40,628 bases of DNA from Bradyrhizobium vignae (GTDB taxonomy: Bacteria > Pseudomonadota > Alphaproteobacteria > Rhizobiales > Xanthobacteraceae): NCBI RefSeq assembly GCF_004114425.1, contig NZ_RDQF01000064.1:1-40628 (forward strand), written 5' to 3'. The notes below the pieces were generated by a model. That model saw only the letters and a list, made by a program, of their open reading frames with translations. It was not told the DNA's origin and did not search any database. The position numbers and the translations under genes were made by a program. How positions within the stretch are numbered: position 1 is the stretch's first letter; each line of letters opens with the position of its first letter. Of this stretch, positions 7,545 through 15,142 are shown one piece after another.

Positions 7545-8492
7545 TTAGCCCCAAGGCCCGCGTGAGGGGCCAGGCGAGGACGAGTGGCCCCAGGGACCGC
7601 GCGGCGGGTAGTTCTCGTTGGCGCCGACCGACGGTGCCGCGCGCGTGCCGAGCTCGGCCGCGAGTTGGTGGAGGGCGGCAACGCGGTTCTGCGTCGAGGG
7701 ATGGGTGGCGAACAGATTGTCCACGCCGTGGCCCGACAGCGGATTGATGATGAACATGTGCGCGGTCGCGGGATTTCGCTCGGCCTCGAAATTCGCGACC
7801 TGGTGGGCGGCACCCTCGATCTTCACCAGCGCGGAGGCCAGCCACATCGGCTGTCCGACGATGCGCGCACCGAGATTGTCCGCGGCATATTCGCGGGTGC
7901 GGCTGATCGCCATCTGGACCAGCATGGCACCGAGCGGGGCGAGGATCATCAACAGGATCGAGCCGACGATACCCGGACCGCTGTTGTTGTCACGGTGGCC
8001 GCCGAAGAACATGCCGAACTGCGCGAGCATGGAGATGGCGCCGGCGATCGTCGCGGTGATGGTCATCAAGAGCGTGTCGTGATGCTTGATGTGCGCGAGC
8101 TCGTGCGCGATCACGCCGGCGAGCTCATCGCGGCTGAGCTGGCGCACAAGACCGGTGGTGACGGCGACCGCGGCGTTTTCAGGATTGCGGCCGGTCGCGA
8201 ATGCATTGGGCTGCATCTCGTCCATCAGGAACACGCGCGGCATCGGCAAGCCTGCACGGCCCGCGAGCTCGGCGACGAGGCCGACCAGCTCCGGCGCGGT
8301 CGAACGGTCGACCTCATGAGCCCCATACATCGAGAGCACCATGCGGTCGGAGTTCCAATAGGTGAAGAGATTGGTCGCGGCGGCAATGACGAGCGCGATC
8401 ATGGCGCCGGAGGCGCCACCGATCAGATAGCCGACGCCCATGAACAGGGCGGTCAGGCCTGCAAGCAGCATTGCGGTACGAAGATAGTTCAT
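7545..8492 (-). CDS. htpX: Membrane zinc protease HtpX
   Basis: A 315-aa inner-membrane metalloprotease that degrades misfolded membrane proteins (M48 family). Two N-terminal membrane helices (about 5-45) precede the catalytic motif HELAHIKHHD, with His130, Glu131 and His134. Two further hydrophobic segments (about 145-200) are followed by SRTREYAAD, whose Glu is the usual third zinc ligand. The ATG at 8492 has a strong CAGGAGGGA upstream. The C-terminal tail is Pro/Ser/Gly-rich (SSPGPSRGPWG) and probably disordered. Heat-shock or envelope-stress regulation is known for the family; no such promoter element was identified here. Confidence 0.95.
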   Translation of the reverse strand: MNYLRTAMLLAGLTALFMGVGYLIGGASGAMIALVIAAATNLFTYWNSDRMVLSMYGAHEVDRSTAPELVGLVAELAGRAGLPMPRVFLMDEMQPNAFATGRNPENAAVAVTTGLVRQLSRDELAGVIAHELAHIKHHDTLLMTITATIAGAISMLAQFGMFFGGHRDNNSGPGIVGSILLMILAPLGAMLVQMAISRTREYAADNLGARIVGQPMWLASALVKIEGAAHQVANFEAERNPATAHMFIINPLSGHGVDNLFATHPSTQNRVAALHQLAAELGTRAAPSVGANENYPPRGPWGHSSSPGPSRGPWG

Positions 8493-8562
8493 GGCCGTCC
8501 CTCCTGGCCGGCCGCGGCCGCTGGAACGCCTGCAGGCCGGCACATATCAGGTGGGGATGACC

Positions 8563-8622
8563 CCGGCCCGGGTGCAAGGTTTCCGGGTGCGTCGCGGAGC
8601 CGCGGCACTTGACCCGGGCCGG
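8563..8622. other. Spaced inverted repeat CCGGCCCGGGT
   Basis: CCGGCCCGGGT at 8563-8573 and its exact complement ACCCGGGCCGG at 8612-8622 flank 38 bases that contain a smaller GC-rich hairpin. It lies between htpX and the broken gene at 8646. It could be a cruciform or a transcript hairpin; its role is unknown. Confidence 0.4.
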
Positions 8623-8645
8623 AACGGCCGGGCACGATCGCGGCC

Positions 8646-8883
8646 ATGCAATTCGAAATTCTCGGCGAGATTACCGACGTCGAAACTTTCGCCAGTGGCT
8701 CGGGTATCGCGAAATTGCCCGGCTGCGGCGAATCTACGGGAGGGACGCTGGCGAAAGCGCAAGGGTATTGCCCAAGTCCGATTATGCGATGGCTCTACCC
8801 ATCTCGCTGAGATACATTGGTATGAAGCTGGCGGTATCGGCCGCAAGGAATTCAAGATCAAGAACATGTTCCGTGAATCATGA
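8646..8883 (+). pseudogene. Small conserved gene broken by two frameshifts
   Basis: Reading from the ATG at 8646 gives MQFEILGEITDVETFASGSG. At about 8703-8708 the plausible continuation (REIARLRRIYG) is in another frame. At about 8742-8748 it moves again to GRWRKRKGIAQVRLCDG, then AEIHWYEAGGIGRKEFKIK and the stop at 8883. Each junction needs one missing base restored (a C near ATCGCG and a G near ACGGGAGG). The joined product, about 80 aa, resembles a small rhizobial hypothetical family that I recall as ending in HWYEAxGIGRKExKVK. No product can be translated intact, unless the two gaps are sequencing errors. Confidence 0.65.
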
Positions 8884-9028
8884 CGAAGTCGCGAAGCAAC
8901 CAACTGGTAATCGTGGCGAGGATTACCTTTATCCGAAAACCTTCCTTCGCGACACAGCCCTTCCCCTCGCGGTGAAACGCGCCGTATTGGCCGCCTAGCG
9001 GCTTCCCCTGACAGCACCAGAGATATTG

Positions 9029-10345
9029 ATGCCGATGAACTGCCTTGGTTCTCGCCTTGCGATCGCAACGATCGCGGTCTCGCTTGCCCTCGCACTACCC
9101 GCCTCCGCCCAGTTCGCGCCGCCGCCCGCCAGGCCCGTCGCGCCAAAAGCAACGGCCCCCTCGCCGCGCGCGGCCTCGTGCCATAACGGCGCGAGCTTCG
9201 ATCGCTTCCTGGCCGACGTGAAGCAACAGGCGGCGGCCGCCGGCGTGTCGCAGCGCGCGATCGCGGAGGCTTCGCCCTATCTCGTCTACGACCAGGGCAT
9301 CGTCAATCGCGACCGCGGCCAGCGCGTGTTCGGCCAGCTCTTCACTGAATTTGCCGGACGCATGGCCGCGCCCTATCGCATGCAGAACGGACAGCAGCAC
9401 ATCAAGCAATACGCTGCCGCGTTCGCGCGCGCCGAGAAGGAGTATGGCGTACCGCCGGCCGTGATCGCCGCCTTCTGGGGGCTCGAGAGCGACTTCGGCG
9501 CCAACATGGGCAACCTGCCGACGCTGAAATCACTGGTGTCGCTCGCCTATGATTGCCGCCGCTCCGAGATGTTCGTGAACGAGACCATCGCCGCGCTGAA
9601 GATCATCGACCGCGGCGATCTGCATCCCGACGAGATGATCGGCTCCTGGGCCGGCGAGCTCGGGCAGACCCAATTCCTGCCCGTGCATTACGTCAACTAC
9701 GCCGTCGATTATGACGGCGACGGGCGGCGCGACCTGTTGCACTCTAGGGCTGATGTGATCGGCTCGACCGCGAACTACATCGCAAACGGATTGAAGTGGC
9801 GGCGCGGCGAGCCATGGCTGGAAGAGATCAAGGTGCCGCCAAACCTGCCGTGGGAGAAGACCGATCTCACGGTGCGGGAGCCGCGCTCGACATGGGCGCA
9901 GTTGGGCGTGACCTATCCCGACGGACGACCGCTGCCGAGCGACAACCTGCCGGCCTCCGTGCTGCTGCCGATGGGACGGACCGGTCCTGCCTTCATGGCA
10001 TACGCGAATTTCTCGGCCTACACGGAGTGGAATAATTCGCTGATCTATTCGACCACGGCTGGCTATCTCGCCTCGCGCATCGCGGGCGCGCCGCCGATGC
10101 GCAAACCTGCCGCGCCGGTCGCGCAGCTGCCGTTCAATGAACTCAAGCAATTGCAGCAGCTCCTCGTCCAAGCCGGCTTCAATGTCGGCAAGATCGACGG
10201 CGTGCTCGGCCAGCAGAGCCGCGCGGCCGTGAAGGCAATGCAGATCAAGTACGGCCTGCCGGCGGATTCCTGGCCGACGGCAGAGCTGCTCGCCCGCATG
10301 CGCGGCAGCACGGCGCAGGCGCAACCGGCGGGCGTGGTGCGCTAA
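9029..10345 (+). CDS. Lytic murein transglycosylase (MltB type)
   Basis: A 438-aa periplasmic enzyme that cleaves the MurNAc-GlcNAc bond of peptidoglycan, leaving 1,6-anhydro-MurNAc ends. Residues 1-28 form a signal peptide ending PASAQ. A Pro/Ala-rich linker precedes the SLT_2-type catalytic domain (about 52-345). The catalytic Glu is Glu153 in AAFWGLESDFG, and GELGQTQFLPVHYVNYAVDYDGDG-type family sequence follows (read near residues 209-233). The C-terminal PG_binding_1 domain (about 370-425) contains VGKIDGVLGQQSRAAVKAMQ. The ATG at 9029 was preferred over an adjacent TTG at 9026. It has no obvious operon partner. The 8884-9028 gap shows no other feature. Confidence 0.92.
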   Translation: MPMNCLGSRLAIATIAVSLALALPASAQFAPPPARPVAPKATAPSPRAASCHNGASFDRFLADVKQQAAAAGVSQRAIAEASPYLVYDQGIVNRDRGQRVFGQLFTEFAGRMAAPYRMQNGQQHIKQYAAAFARAEKEYGVPPAVIAAFWGLESDFGANMGNLPTLKSLVSLAYDCRRSEMFVNETIAALKIIDRGDLHPDEMIGSWAGELGQTQFLPVHYVNYAVDYDGDGRRDLLHSRADVIGSTANYIANGLKWRRGEPWLEEIKVPPNLPWEKTDLTVREPRSTWAQLGVTYPDGRPLPSDNLPASVLLPMGRTGPAFMAYANFSAYTEWNNSLIYSTTAGYLASRIAGAPPMRKPAAPVAQLPFNELKQLQQLLVQAGFNVGKIDGVLGQQSRAAVKAMQIKYGLPADSWPTAELLARMRGSTAQAQPAGVVR

Positions 10346-10445
10346 AGCATGATCCGGAAAAGTGCGAAGCGGTTTTCCGGAAAGATCCTGCGTAAACAAC
10401 AAGCTAAAGCGCGATGACGATTCATCCAAATCTCATCGCGCTTTA
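10346..10445. repeat. GATCCGGAAAAGTG / AAAGCGCGATGA palindromic repeat
   Basis: The first half pairs GATCCGGAAAA with TTTTCCGGAAAGATC. The second half is a perfect 13-bp stem, TAAAGCGCGATGA (10405-10417) with TCATCGCGCTTTA (10433-10445). The motif order matches a repeat I recall as common in Rhizobiales genomes. It may also end transcription of the transglycosylase gene. Confidence 0.75.
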
Positions 10446-10456
10446 AGCCCTTCTCT

Positions 10457-10619
10457 CATGCCCCGCGACCCGGCTACGCCAAGGCTTCGCCGGGGTGAAG
10501 GTCCAGGGGCGCCGAAGCTTTAGCGAAGGCGGCCGGCGGGGCATCCAGTACGCCGCGGCCTCTCGGTCAATCACTGCCGTCTCGGCTTACTGGATCGCCC
10601 GTCTTCGCGGGCGATGACA
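10457..10619. repeat. CATGCCCCGC ... GGGCGATGACA palindromic repeat
   Basis: CATGCCCCGC at 10457 is complementary to GCGGGGCAT near 10536-10544. ATCCAGTA (10543-10550) pairs with TACTGGAT (10588-10595), followed by the hairpin CGCCCGTCTTCGCGGGCG. Non-coding. The following stretch to 10738 includes a small hairpin, CTCAGG (10694-10699) with CCTGAG (10706-10711), before the DUF1993 gene. Confidence 0.65.
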
Positions 10620-10738
10620 CCTGGAGAGAATTTTCGCATTGCACAAGCCGCTTCTCGCGATTGTATTTTTCCATGACATTCCCATGTGAGTAACTCAGGT
10701 TTTCTCCTGAGATTTTCCCTCATCGAAGCGAGCATCAC

Positions 10739-11242
10739 ATGTCCTTCCACGACGCCGTCGTTCCCGCCTATTTGCAAATGCTGAACAGCCTGACCGGCCT
10801 GCTCACCAAGGCCGAGGCGCATTGTGCAGCGAAAAAGATCGACCCCGGCGTGTTGCTCGGCTCCCGCCTCTTCCCGGACATGCTGCCGCTGTCGAAGCAG
10901 ATCCAGCTCGTCAGCGATTTCGCCACCAAGGGCTGCGCGCGGCTGACCCACAGCGAGGTGCCGTCGACGCCCGACACGGAGACCAGTTTCGCGGAATTGA
11001 AGCAGCGGCTGGCGAAGACGATCGACTATGTGAAGTCGTTCAAGCCCGAGCAGTTCGAAGGCGCCGATGTCAGGGACGTCACCTTCCCGGCCGGCCCCGA
11101 CAAATCCATCACCATGAAGGGCCAGCAATTCCTGAGCTCGTTCTCGCTGCCGAACTTCTATTTCCACGCCGCGATCGCCCACGGTATTTTGCGCCACAAC
11201 GGCGTCGAGATCGGCAAGCGCGATTTCCTGGGTGCAAACTGA
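10739..11242 (+). CDS. DUF1993 family protein
   Basis: A 167-aa soluble protein with the DUF1993 family pattern: N-terminal MSFHDAVVPAYLQMLNSLTG, central LFPDMLPLSKQIQLVSDFAT, and C-terminal FYFHAAIAHGILRHNGVEIGK followed by FLG. The family is predicted to be a four-helix bundle related to the DinB/YfiT fold, and its biochemical role is unknown. The family assignment is by recalled pattern. The start lies 8 bases after a weak GAAGCGAG site. It stands alone, with hairpins on either side. Confidence 0.85.
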   Translation: MSFHDAVVPAYLQMLNSLTGLLTKAEAHCAAKKIDPGVLLGSRLFPDMLPLSKQIQLVSDFATKGCARLTHSEVPSTPDTETSFAELKQRLAKTIDYVKSFKPEQFEGADVRDVTFPAGPDKSITMKGQQFLSSFSLPNFYFHAAIAHGILRHNGVEIGKRDFLGAN

Positions 11243-11254
11243 TTGCGATTGCAC

Positions 11255-11286
11255 GGCCACGACAGCCGTATTCCACTGTCGTGGCC
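11255..11286 (+). terminator. Hairpin after the DUF1993 gene
   Basis: A perfect 11-bp stem, GGCCACGACAG with CTGTCGTGGCC, with a 10-base loop, 12 bp after the stop codon. It lacks a downstream T run on the plus strand, so it may protect the 3' end or terminate weakly. Confidence 0.5.
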
Positions 11287-11305
11287 AAAATGGCGTATGA
11301 ATTGT

Positions 11306-11329
11306 GCTACGCGGGCGTTGACGCGTAGC
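11306..11329. other. Inverted repeat GCTACGCG upstream of the OYE gene
   Basis: GCTACGCG (11306-11313) and CGCGTAGC (11322-11329) form an 8-bp perfect dyad with an 8-base spacer, about 90 bp before the start at 11420. This is a candidate operator or the 5' leader hairpin of the Old Yellow Enzyme gene; no regulator gene is adjacent. Confidence 0.4.
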
Positions 11330-11419
11330 TCGCCTGCACTTTCCGTATGGCTCATCCCTTGCGCCTGATGTCGCGATGCACAAGTGTTCAAGACCTCTCA
11401 CCGCCTGGAAGCATTTCCC

Positions 11420-12520
11420 ATGAGCCGTTTGACCAAATTGCTTGAGACCTACAAGCTCGGCCCGATCACGCTGGCCAACCGCCTGGTCATGGCGCCGCTG
11501 ACGCGCAACCGCGCCGTTCCCGGCACGTTCGTGCCCGGCGCACTCGCCGCCGACTATTACGCCCAGCGCGCCTCCGCAGGCCTCCTGATCACTGAAGCGA
11601 GCCAGATTTCGCAACAGGGCCAAGGCTATCAAGACACGCCCGGCATCTACTCGAAGGATCAGGTCGCCGGCTGGCGCAAGGTCACCGACCGCGTCCACGA
11701 GCGCGGTGGCAAGATCTTCATCCAGCTCTGGCATGTCGGCCGCATCTCGCATGTCGATCTCCAGGCGAATGGCGCAGCTCCGGTCGCGCCAAGCGCGATC
11801 CGCGCCAAGGGCAAGACCTTCGTCAACGGCGGCTTCGCCGACGTCTCCGAGCCGCGCGCACTCGAGCTTTCCGAAATTCCCGGCATTATCGACGACTTCA
11901 AGCGTGCGACGAAGAACGCGCTGGAGGCCGGCTTCGACGGCGTCGAGATCCACGGCGCCAACGGCTATCTGCTCGACCAGTTCGCACGGGACGGCGCCAA
12001 CAAGCGCACCGATGCCTATGGCGGCTCGATCGAGAACCGCGCGCGGCTGATGCTGGAAGTCGCCGGGGCTGTTGCCACTGAGGCCGGCAGCGACCGTACC
12101 GGCATCCGCATCTCGCCGGTGACGCCGGCGAACGATCTCTCCGACAGCAACCCGCAACCGCTTTTCGACCACATCGTCGATGGCCTCAGCGCGCTCAAGC
12201 TCGCCTATCTCCACGTCGTCGAGGGCGCCACCGGCGGCCCGCGCGACATCGCGCCGTTCGACTATGCCTCCTTGCGCAAGCGGTTCTCCGGCGCCTACGT
12301 CGCCAACAACGGCTACGATTTCGACCTCGCCACCAAGATGCTGGAGGCGAACGCGGCCGATCTCATCGCCTTCGGCAAGCCGTTCATCTCCAACCCCGAC
12401 CTGGTCGAGCGGCTGAAGCAGGGCGCAGGCCTGAACGACTGGGACAAGACCACGTTCTACGGCGGCGGCGCCAAGGGGTATACGGACTATCCGACGCTGG
12501 CGGCCGAGCCGGCGGAGTAG
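11420..12520 (+). CDS. Old Yellow Enzyme-family alkene reductase (NemA-like)
   Basis: A 366-aa FMN-dependent NAD(P)H oxidoreductase that reduces activated C=C bonds, nitro compounds or N-ethylmaleimide-like electrophiles. Flavin-site sequence MAPLTRNRA is at residues 24-32. The substrate-binding pair His178 and Asn181 lies in EIHGANGYLLDQF, with Tyr183 as the likely proton donor. DAYGGSIENRARL at 198-210 is a family hallmark. Length and motif order fit NemA/OYE class I. The ATG at 11420 has GGAAG upstream; 12 extra in-frame codons upstream lack support. Stress induction by electrophiles is typical, but no regulator is beside it. The exact substrate cannot be told. Confidence 0.93.
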   Translation: MSRLTKLLETYKLGPITLANRLVMAPLTRNRAVPGTFVPGALAADYYAQRASAGLLITEASQISQQGQGYQDTPGIYSKDQVAGWRKVTDRVHERGGKIFIQLWHVGRISHVDLQANGAAPVAPSAIRAKGKTFVNGGFADVSEPRALELSEIPGIIDDFKRATKNALEAGFDGVEIHGANGYLLDQFARDGANKRTDAYGGSIENRARLMLEVAGAVATEAGSDRTGIRISPVTPANDLSDSNPQPLFDHIVDGLSALKLAYLHVVEGATGGPRDIAPFDYASLRKRFSGAYVANNGYDFDLATKMLEANAADLIAFGKPFISNPDLVERLKQGAGLNDWDKTTFYGGGAKGYTDYPTLAAEPAE

Positions 12521-12543
12521 CCGCCCCGTCGTCACTCCATCCT

Positions 12544-12662
12544 CCGTCATTGCGAGGAGGCAGTGACAAAATTGCGAAGCAATTTTGCACTGATGCGACG
12601 AAGCAATCCAGACTGCATCCGCGGAACGACTCTGGATTTGCTTCGCTGCGCTCGCAATGACT
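12544..12662. repeat. CGTCATTGCGAG repeat with a nested palindrome
   Basis: The outer arms are CCGTCATTGCGAG on the left and CTCGCAATGAC on the right, with inner CGAAGCAATCCAGA / TCTGGATTTGCTTCG. Inside the left arm sits an extra palindrome at 12561-12592: CAGTG-A-CAAAATTGC, loop GAA, GCAATTTTG-CACTG, a 14-bp stem with one bulge. It lies between convergent genes and may act as their terminator. Non-coding. Confidence 0.75.
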
Positions 12663-12732
12663 GTGCGGCAAGAGGATCCGCTCACCACTCGAGAAGGCCG
12701 GGGCTGCTGCCGGCCTGTGCCTGCCGGCAGGC

Positions 12733-13776
12733 TCACGCCAATGCGCGCGTCTCGCTCTCCGCAGCCACCATGCGTTCAACGATGCGACGCATGCGCTGCG
12801 GGGCGGCATCGATGGCGAGACGGATTGTCTTGGCATTGGGGCGGGCCTGCGCGACCTTCTCGATTCGCTCCAGAATCTCCTTGTCCTCGTTAAAGGCGAT
12901 ACGGAAATCGGCGTGCAGGCGCTGATCGACGTCGCCGTCGTCAAGCGCAAAATTGCGCACATGGAGCCAGTGGTCGATGCAGATGTGGTCGTCGACCGGC
13001 GTGATGAAGTGGCATGCGAAGATGCGCAGTCCCCCGTCCCGGTCAATGGGATCTGCGATCTTGCCGGCATCCGCGCTGCCGAAATCGATCACCGCGATAC
13101 AGGGCGCGATATAGTCATAGTAATGCCAGCGATCGACGTTGCCGGCGAAATTGCCGTACTTGGCGAACAGCGGGATCGGCGGCGCGTTCCTGATCCACCG
13201 CCACACCAGCACGCCATCCTCGGAAAAAGTGTGCTCCACCGGAATGTCTTCGCTGGCCGAATTGCCGAGCGTCGACAGGTGGACGAAGCTGACATGCGCG
13301 GGATCGCAGAGATTGTCGGCAAGGTTGAGATAGTTGGTTTCGATTCGAAGAGCGTCTCCTTCCGCCGCATGCCAGTCGTTCTGACCGTATTGCGGCAGAT
13401 CATAGATCCGCGAGGGGTCGGCGAGTGCGGGATCGCCGGGCCAGATCCAGACCAGTCCCATCTTCTCCCTGAGCGGATAGGACGACACACGTGCATTCGG
13501 CGGGATCATCGGCTGCCCCGGAATCCGGACACAGCGACCGTCGGCCCCGAACGTCATGCCGTGATAGCCGCACTCGATCGCATCGCCCTTGAGCTTGCCC
13601 ATCGACAGCGGCGCCAACCGGTGTGGACATGCGTCGTCGAGCGCAACGACGCCACCCCCTTCGCTGCGATAGACGACAAGGTCCATGCCGAGGATGCGGT
13701 GGCGCGACAGCGAGCGCGTGACGTTGCGAGACCACGTCAGCGGGTACCAGGTATTGCGGGGAGCGAACAGGTTCAT
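12733..13776 (-). CDS. Rieske non-heme iron oxygenase, large subunit (VanA-like)
   Basis: A 347-aa terminal oxygenase. The Rieske [2Fe-2S] ligands are Cys50, His52, Cys69 and His72 (CPHR ... CGYHGM). The mononuclear iron motif is NLCDPAHVSFVH with Asp158, His161 and His166. Length and layout resemble vanillate O-demethylase and related single-component oxygenases, which demethylate or hydroxylate aromatic acids. No ferredoxin reductase gene lies in this neighbourhood, so electrons must come from an unlinked reductase. It starts 9 bp after the stop of the LivK-type binding protein, with AGAGGTG overlapping that stop, so they form one operon. The TetR across the palindrome probably controls it. 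The substrate is unknown. Confidence 0.92.
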   Translation of the reverse strand: MNLFAPRNTWYPLTWSRNVTRSLSRHRILGMDLVVYRSEGGGVVALDDACPHRLAPLSMGKLKGDAIECGYHGMTFGADGRCVRIPGQPMIPPNARVSSYPLREKMGLVWIWPGDPALADPSRIYDLPQYGQNDWHAAEGDALRIETNYLNLADNLCDPAHVSFVHLSTLGNSASEDIPVEHTFSEDGVLVWRWIRNAPPIPLFAKYGNFAGNVDRWHYYDYIAPCIAVIDFGSADAGKIADPIDRDGGLRIFACHFITPVDDHICIDHWLHVRNFALDDGDVDQRLHADFRIAFNEDKEILERIEKVAQARPNAKTIRLAIDAAPQRMRRIVERMVAAESETRALA

Positions 13777-13785
13777 GCGGCACCT

Positions 13786-14988
13786 CTAGTTCTTGAGCTT
13801 GGCCATGACCTCGGCGTCGGCGGGCTGGTAATCGGCACCGTCGACATAGCGCCAGTCGGTCATTATGCCCTGGCCGTCTCGCACTGCGAGCTTGCCGACG
13901 TAGACGCCCATGGTGGATTGATGATCGATCGCACGGAACGCGATCGGCCCCACCGGCGTATCGACCTTCAGATGTTCCATCGCCTTGATCAGATCGTCGG
14001 ACTTGGTCGAGCCGGCGGTCTCGATCGCCTTCGCGAGGACCAGCGTGTTGGTGTAGCCGATGAGCGCGCCGATGTTGGGCGGCTCCTTGAATCGGGCGAT
14101 ATAGGCCTTCAAGAACGAGTCATGCTGAGGTGTCTTGATCTCGCTCCAGGGATATCCGGTCACGATCCAGCCGGGCGGCGCCTCATCTTTCAGCGGTGCC
14201 AGATATTCCGGCTCGCCGGAGAGAATGCTTACCACGGCGCGGTTCGCGAAGGCATTTCGCGTCGATCCCTCGCGCACGAGCTTGACAAGATCCGATCCGA
14301 ACGTCGCATTGAAGATGGCATCCGGGTTCTCCCCCGCCATTGCCTGCACGACTGCACCGGCATCGATCTTGCCGAGCGGCGGCCACTGCTCGGAGACGAA
14401 TTCGACGTCGGGCTTCAATCGCTTCAGTTCGCGCTTGAAGCTCGCCACCGCCGCCTGACCGAACTCGTAGTTCGGTGCAATCGTCGCCCAGCGCCGCGCG
14501 GGGAACTTGGCCGCCTCCTTTGCCAGGATGAAGGCCTGGGTATACGTGCTCGGCCGCAGCCTGAACGTATAGCGATTGCCCTTCTCCCAGATGAGAGCAT
14601 CGGTCAGGGGCTGCGAGGCGAGGAAGAATGTCCGCTTCTGCTTGGCGAAATCGGCGACGGCAAGGCCAACATGGGAGAGGATCGTGCCCGTCAGGAGCTC
14701 GACCTGCTCACCGTCGACGAGCTGACCGGCTGCGGTGATGGCCACGTCCGGCTTGCCGGCGTCGTCGCGGGCAATGATCTCGAGCTTGCGGCCGAGCACG
14801 CCGCCTTTCCCGTTGATCTCGTCGCGCGCGAGCTCCCAGCCCTGGCGATAACCGCGGGTCCCCAGCGGGAGGGCCGAATAGCTTGAGATCTCGCCGATCT
14901 TGATCGGCGGTGGCTCTGCGGCCCGGCCTGGGGCGCAGGCCACCGCCAGGATAAGTCCGACGAACTTCGCAGCAGCCGAAATGCGCAT
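13786..14988 (-). CDS. LivK-type ABC substrate-binding protein (Peripla_BP_6)
   Basis: A 400-aa periplasmic binding protein of the branched-chain amino acid/aromatic acid type. It has a signal peptide at residues 1-23 (cleavage near GRAAE). The mature N-terminus IKIGEISSYSALPLGTRGYRQG is the start of a Peripla_BP_6 fold, with later segments such as GGVLGRKLEIIARDDAG and APNYEFGQAA typical of the family. It has GGGAGG upstream of the ATG. Permease and ATPase genes are absent here, so it is an orphan or uses an unlinked transporter. Pairing with a Rieske oxygenase suggests an aromatic or methoxylated ligand (inference). Divergent from a TetR gene with an operator between. Confidence 0.92.
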   Translation of the reverse strand: MRISAAAKFVGLILAVACAPGRAAEPPPIKIGEISSYSALPLGTRGYRQGWELARDEINGKGGVLGRKLEIIARDDAGKPDVAITAAGQLVDGEQVELLTGTILSHVGLAVADFAKQKRTFFLASQPLTDALIWEKGNRYTFRLRPSTYTQAFILAKEAAKFPARRWATIAPNYEFGQAAVASFKRELKRLKPDVEFVSEQWPPLGKIDAGAVVQAMAGENPDAIFNATFGSDLVKLVREGSTRNAFANRAVVSILSGEPEYLAPLKDEAPPGWIVTGYPWSEIKTPQHDSFLKAYIARFKEPPNIGALIGYTNTLVLAKAIETAGSTKSDDLIKAMEHLKVDTPVGPIAFRAIDHQSTMGVYVGKLAVRDGQGIMTDWRYVDGADYQPADAEVMAKLKN

Positions 14989-15019
14989 ATCAGCCTCCCG
15001 CCATTGGGACTCGCGTATG

Positions 15020-15039
15020 TATGTAGTACTTACTACATA
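15020..15039. promoter_or_regulatory. 20-bp palindromic operator, likely TetR site
   Basis: TATGTAGTA (15020-15028) and its exact inverse complement TACTACATA (15031-15039) are separated by CT. The site lies in the 154-bp divergent gap between the TetR gene and the binding-protein/Rieske operon, 32 bp before the latter's ATG. Symmetry, size and position are those of a TetR-family operator controlling the neighbouring operon. The exact -10 and -35 boxes were not assigned. Confidence 0.75.
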
Positions 15040-15142
15040 GCGAATACCACGGGCTGATGGTTGTCAATGGCGAAGAATCGGCGGGGCTTGCCAAAAAAGC
15101 GGCAGGCCCCATCCTGCTGGCTGTGATTCCCTGGGATACGCA

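Noticed and set aside
8491..8883. A 130-codon frame read as one intact protein
   Set aside because: Only its last 47 or so residues look protein-like; the first two thirds are Arg/Pro-rich out-of-frame sequence. The frameshifted-gene reading at 8646-8883 explains it better.
10346..10619. Possible CRISPR array or small RNA gene
   Set aside because: The repeats are inverted and belong to two different palindromic families; there are no regular direct repeats with spacers and no cas genes.
11255..11329. Riboswitch in the leader of the OYE gene
   Set aside because: Two simple hairpins are present, but no conserved core of a riboswitch class was recognised.
10571..12736. A 721-codon open frame on the minus strand
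   Set aside because: It spans repeat DNA, the DUF1993 gene and the OYE gene in antisense. The plus-strand genes have real motifs and ribosome sites.
12913..14886. A 657-codon open frame on the plus strand across two genes
   Set aside because: It runs antisense through both the Rieske oxygenase and the binding protein, each with clear motifs on the minus strand, and shows no family features.
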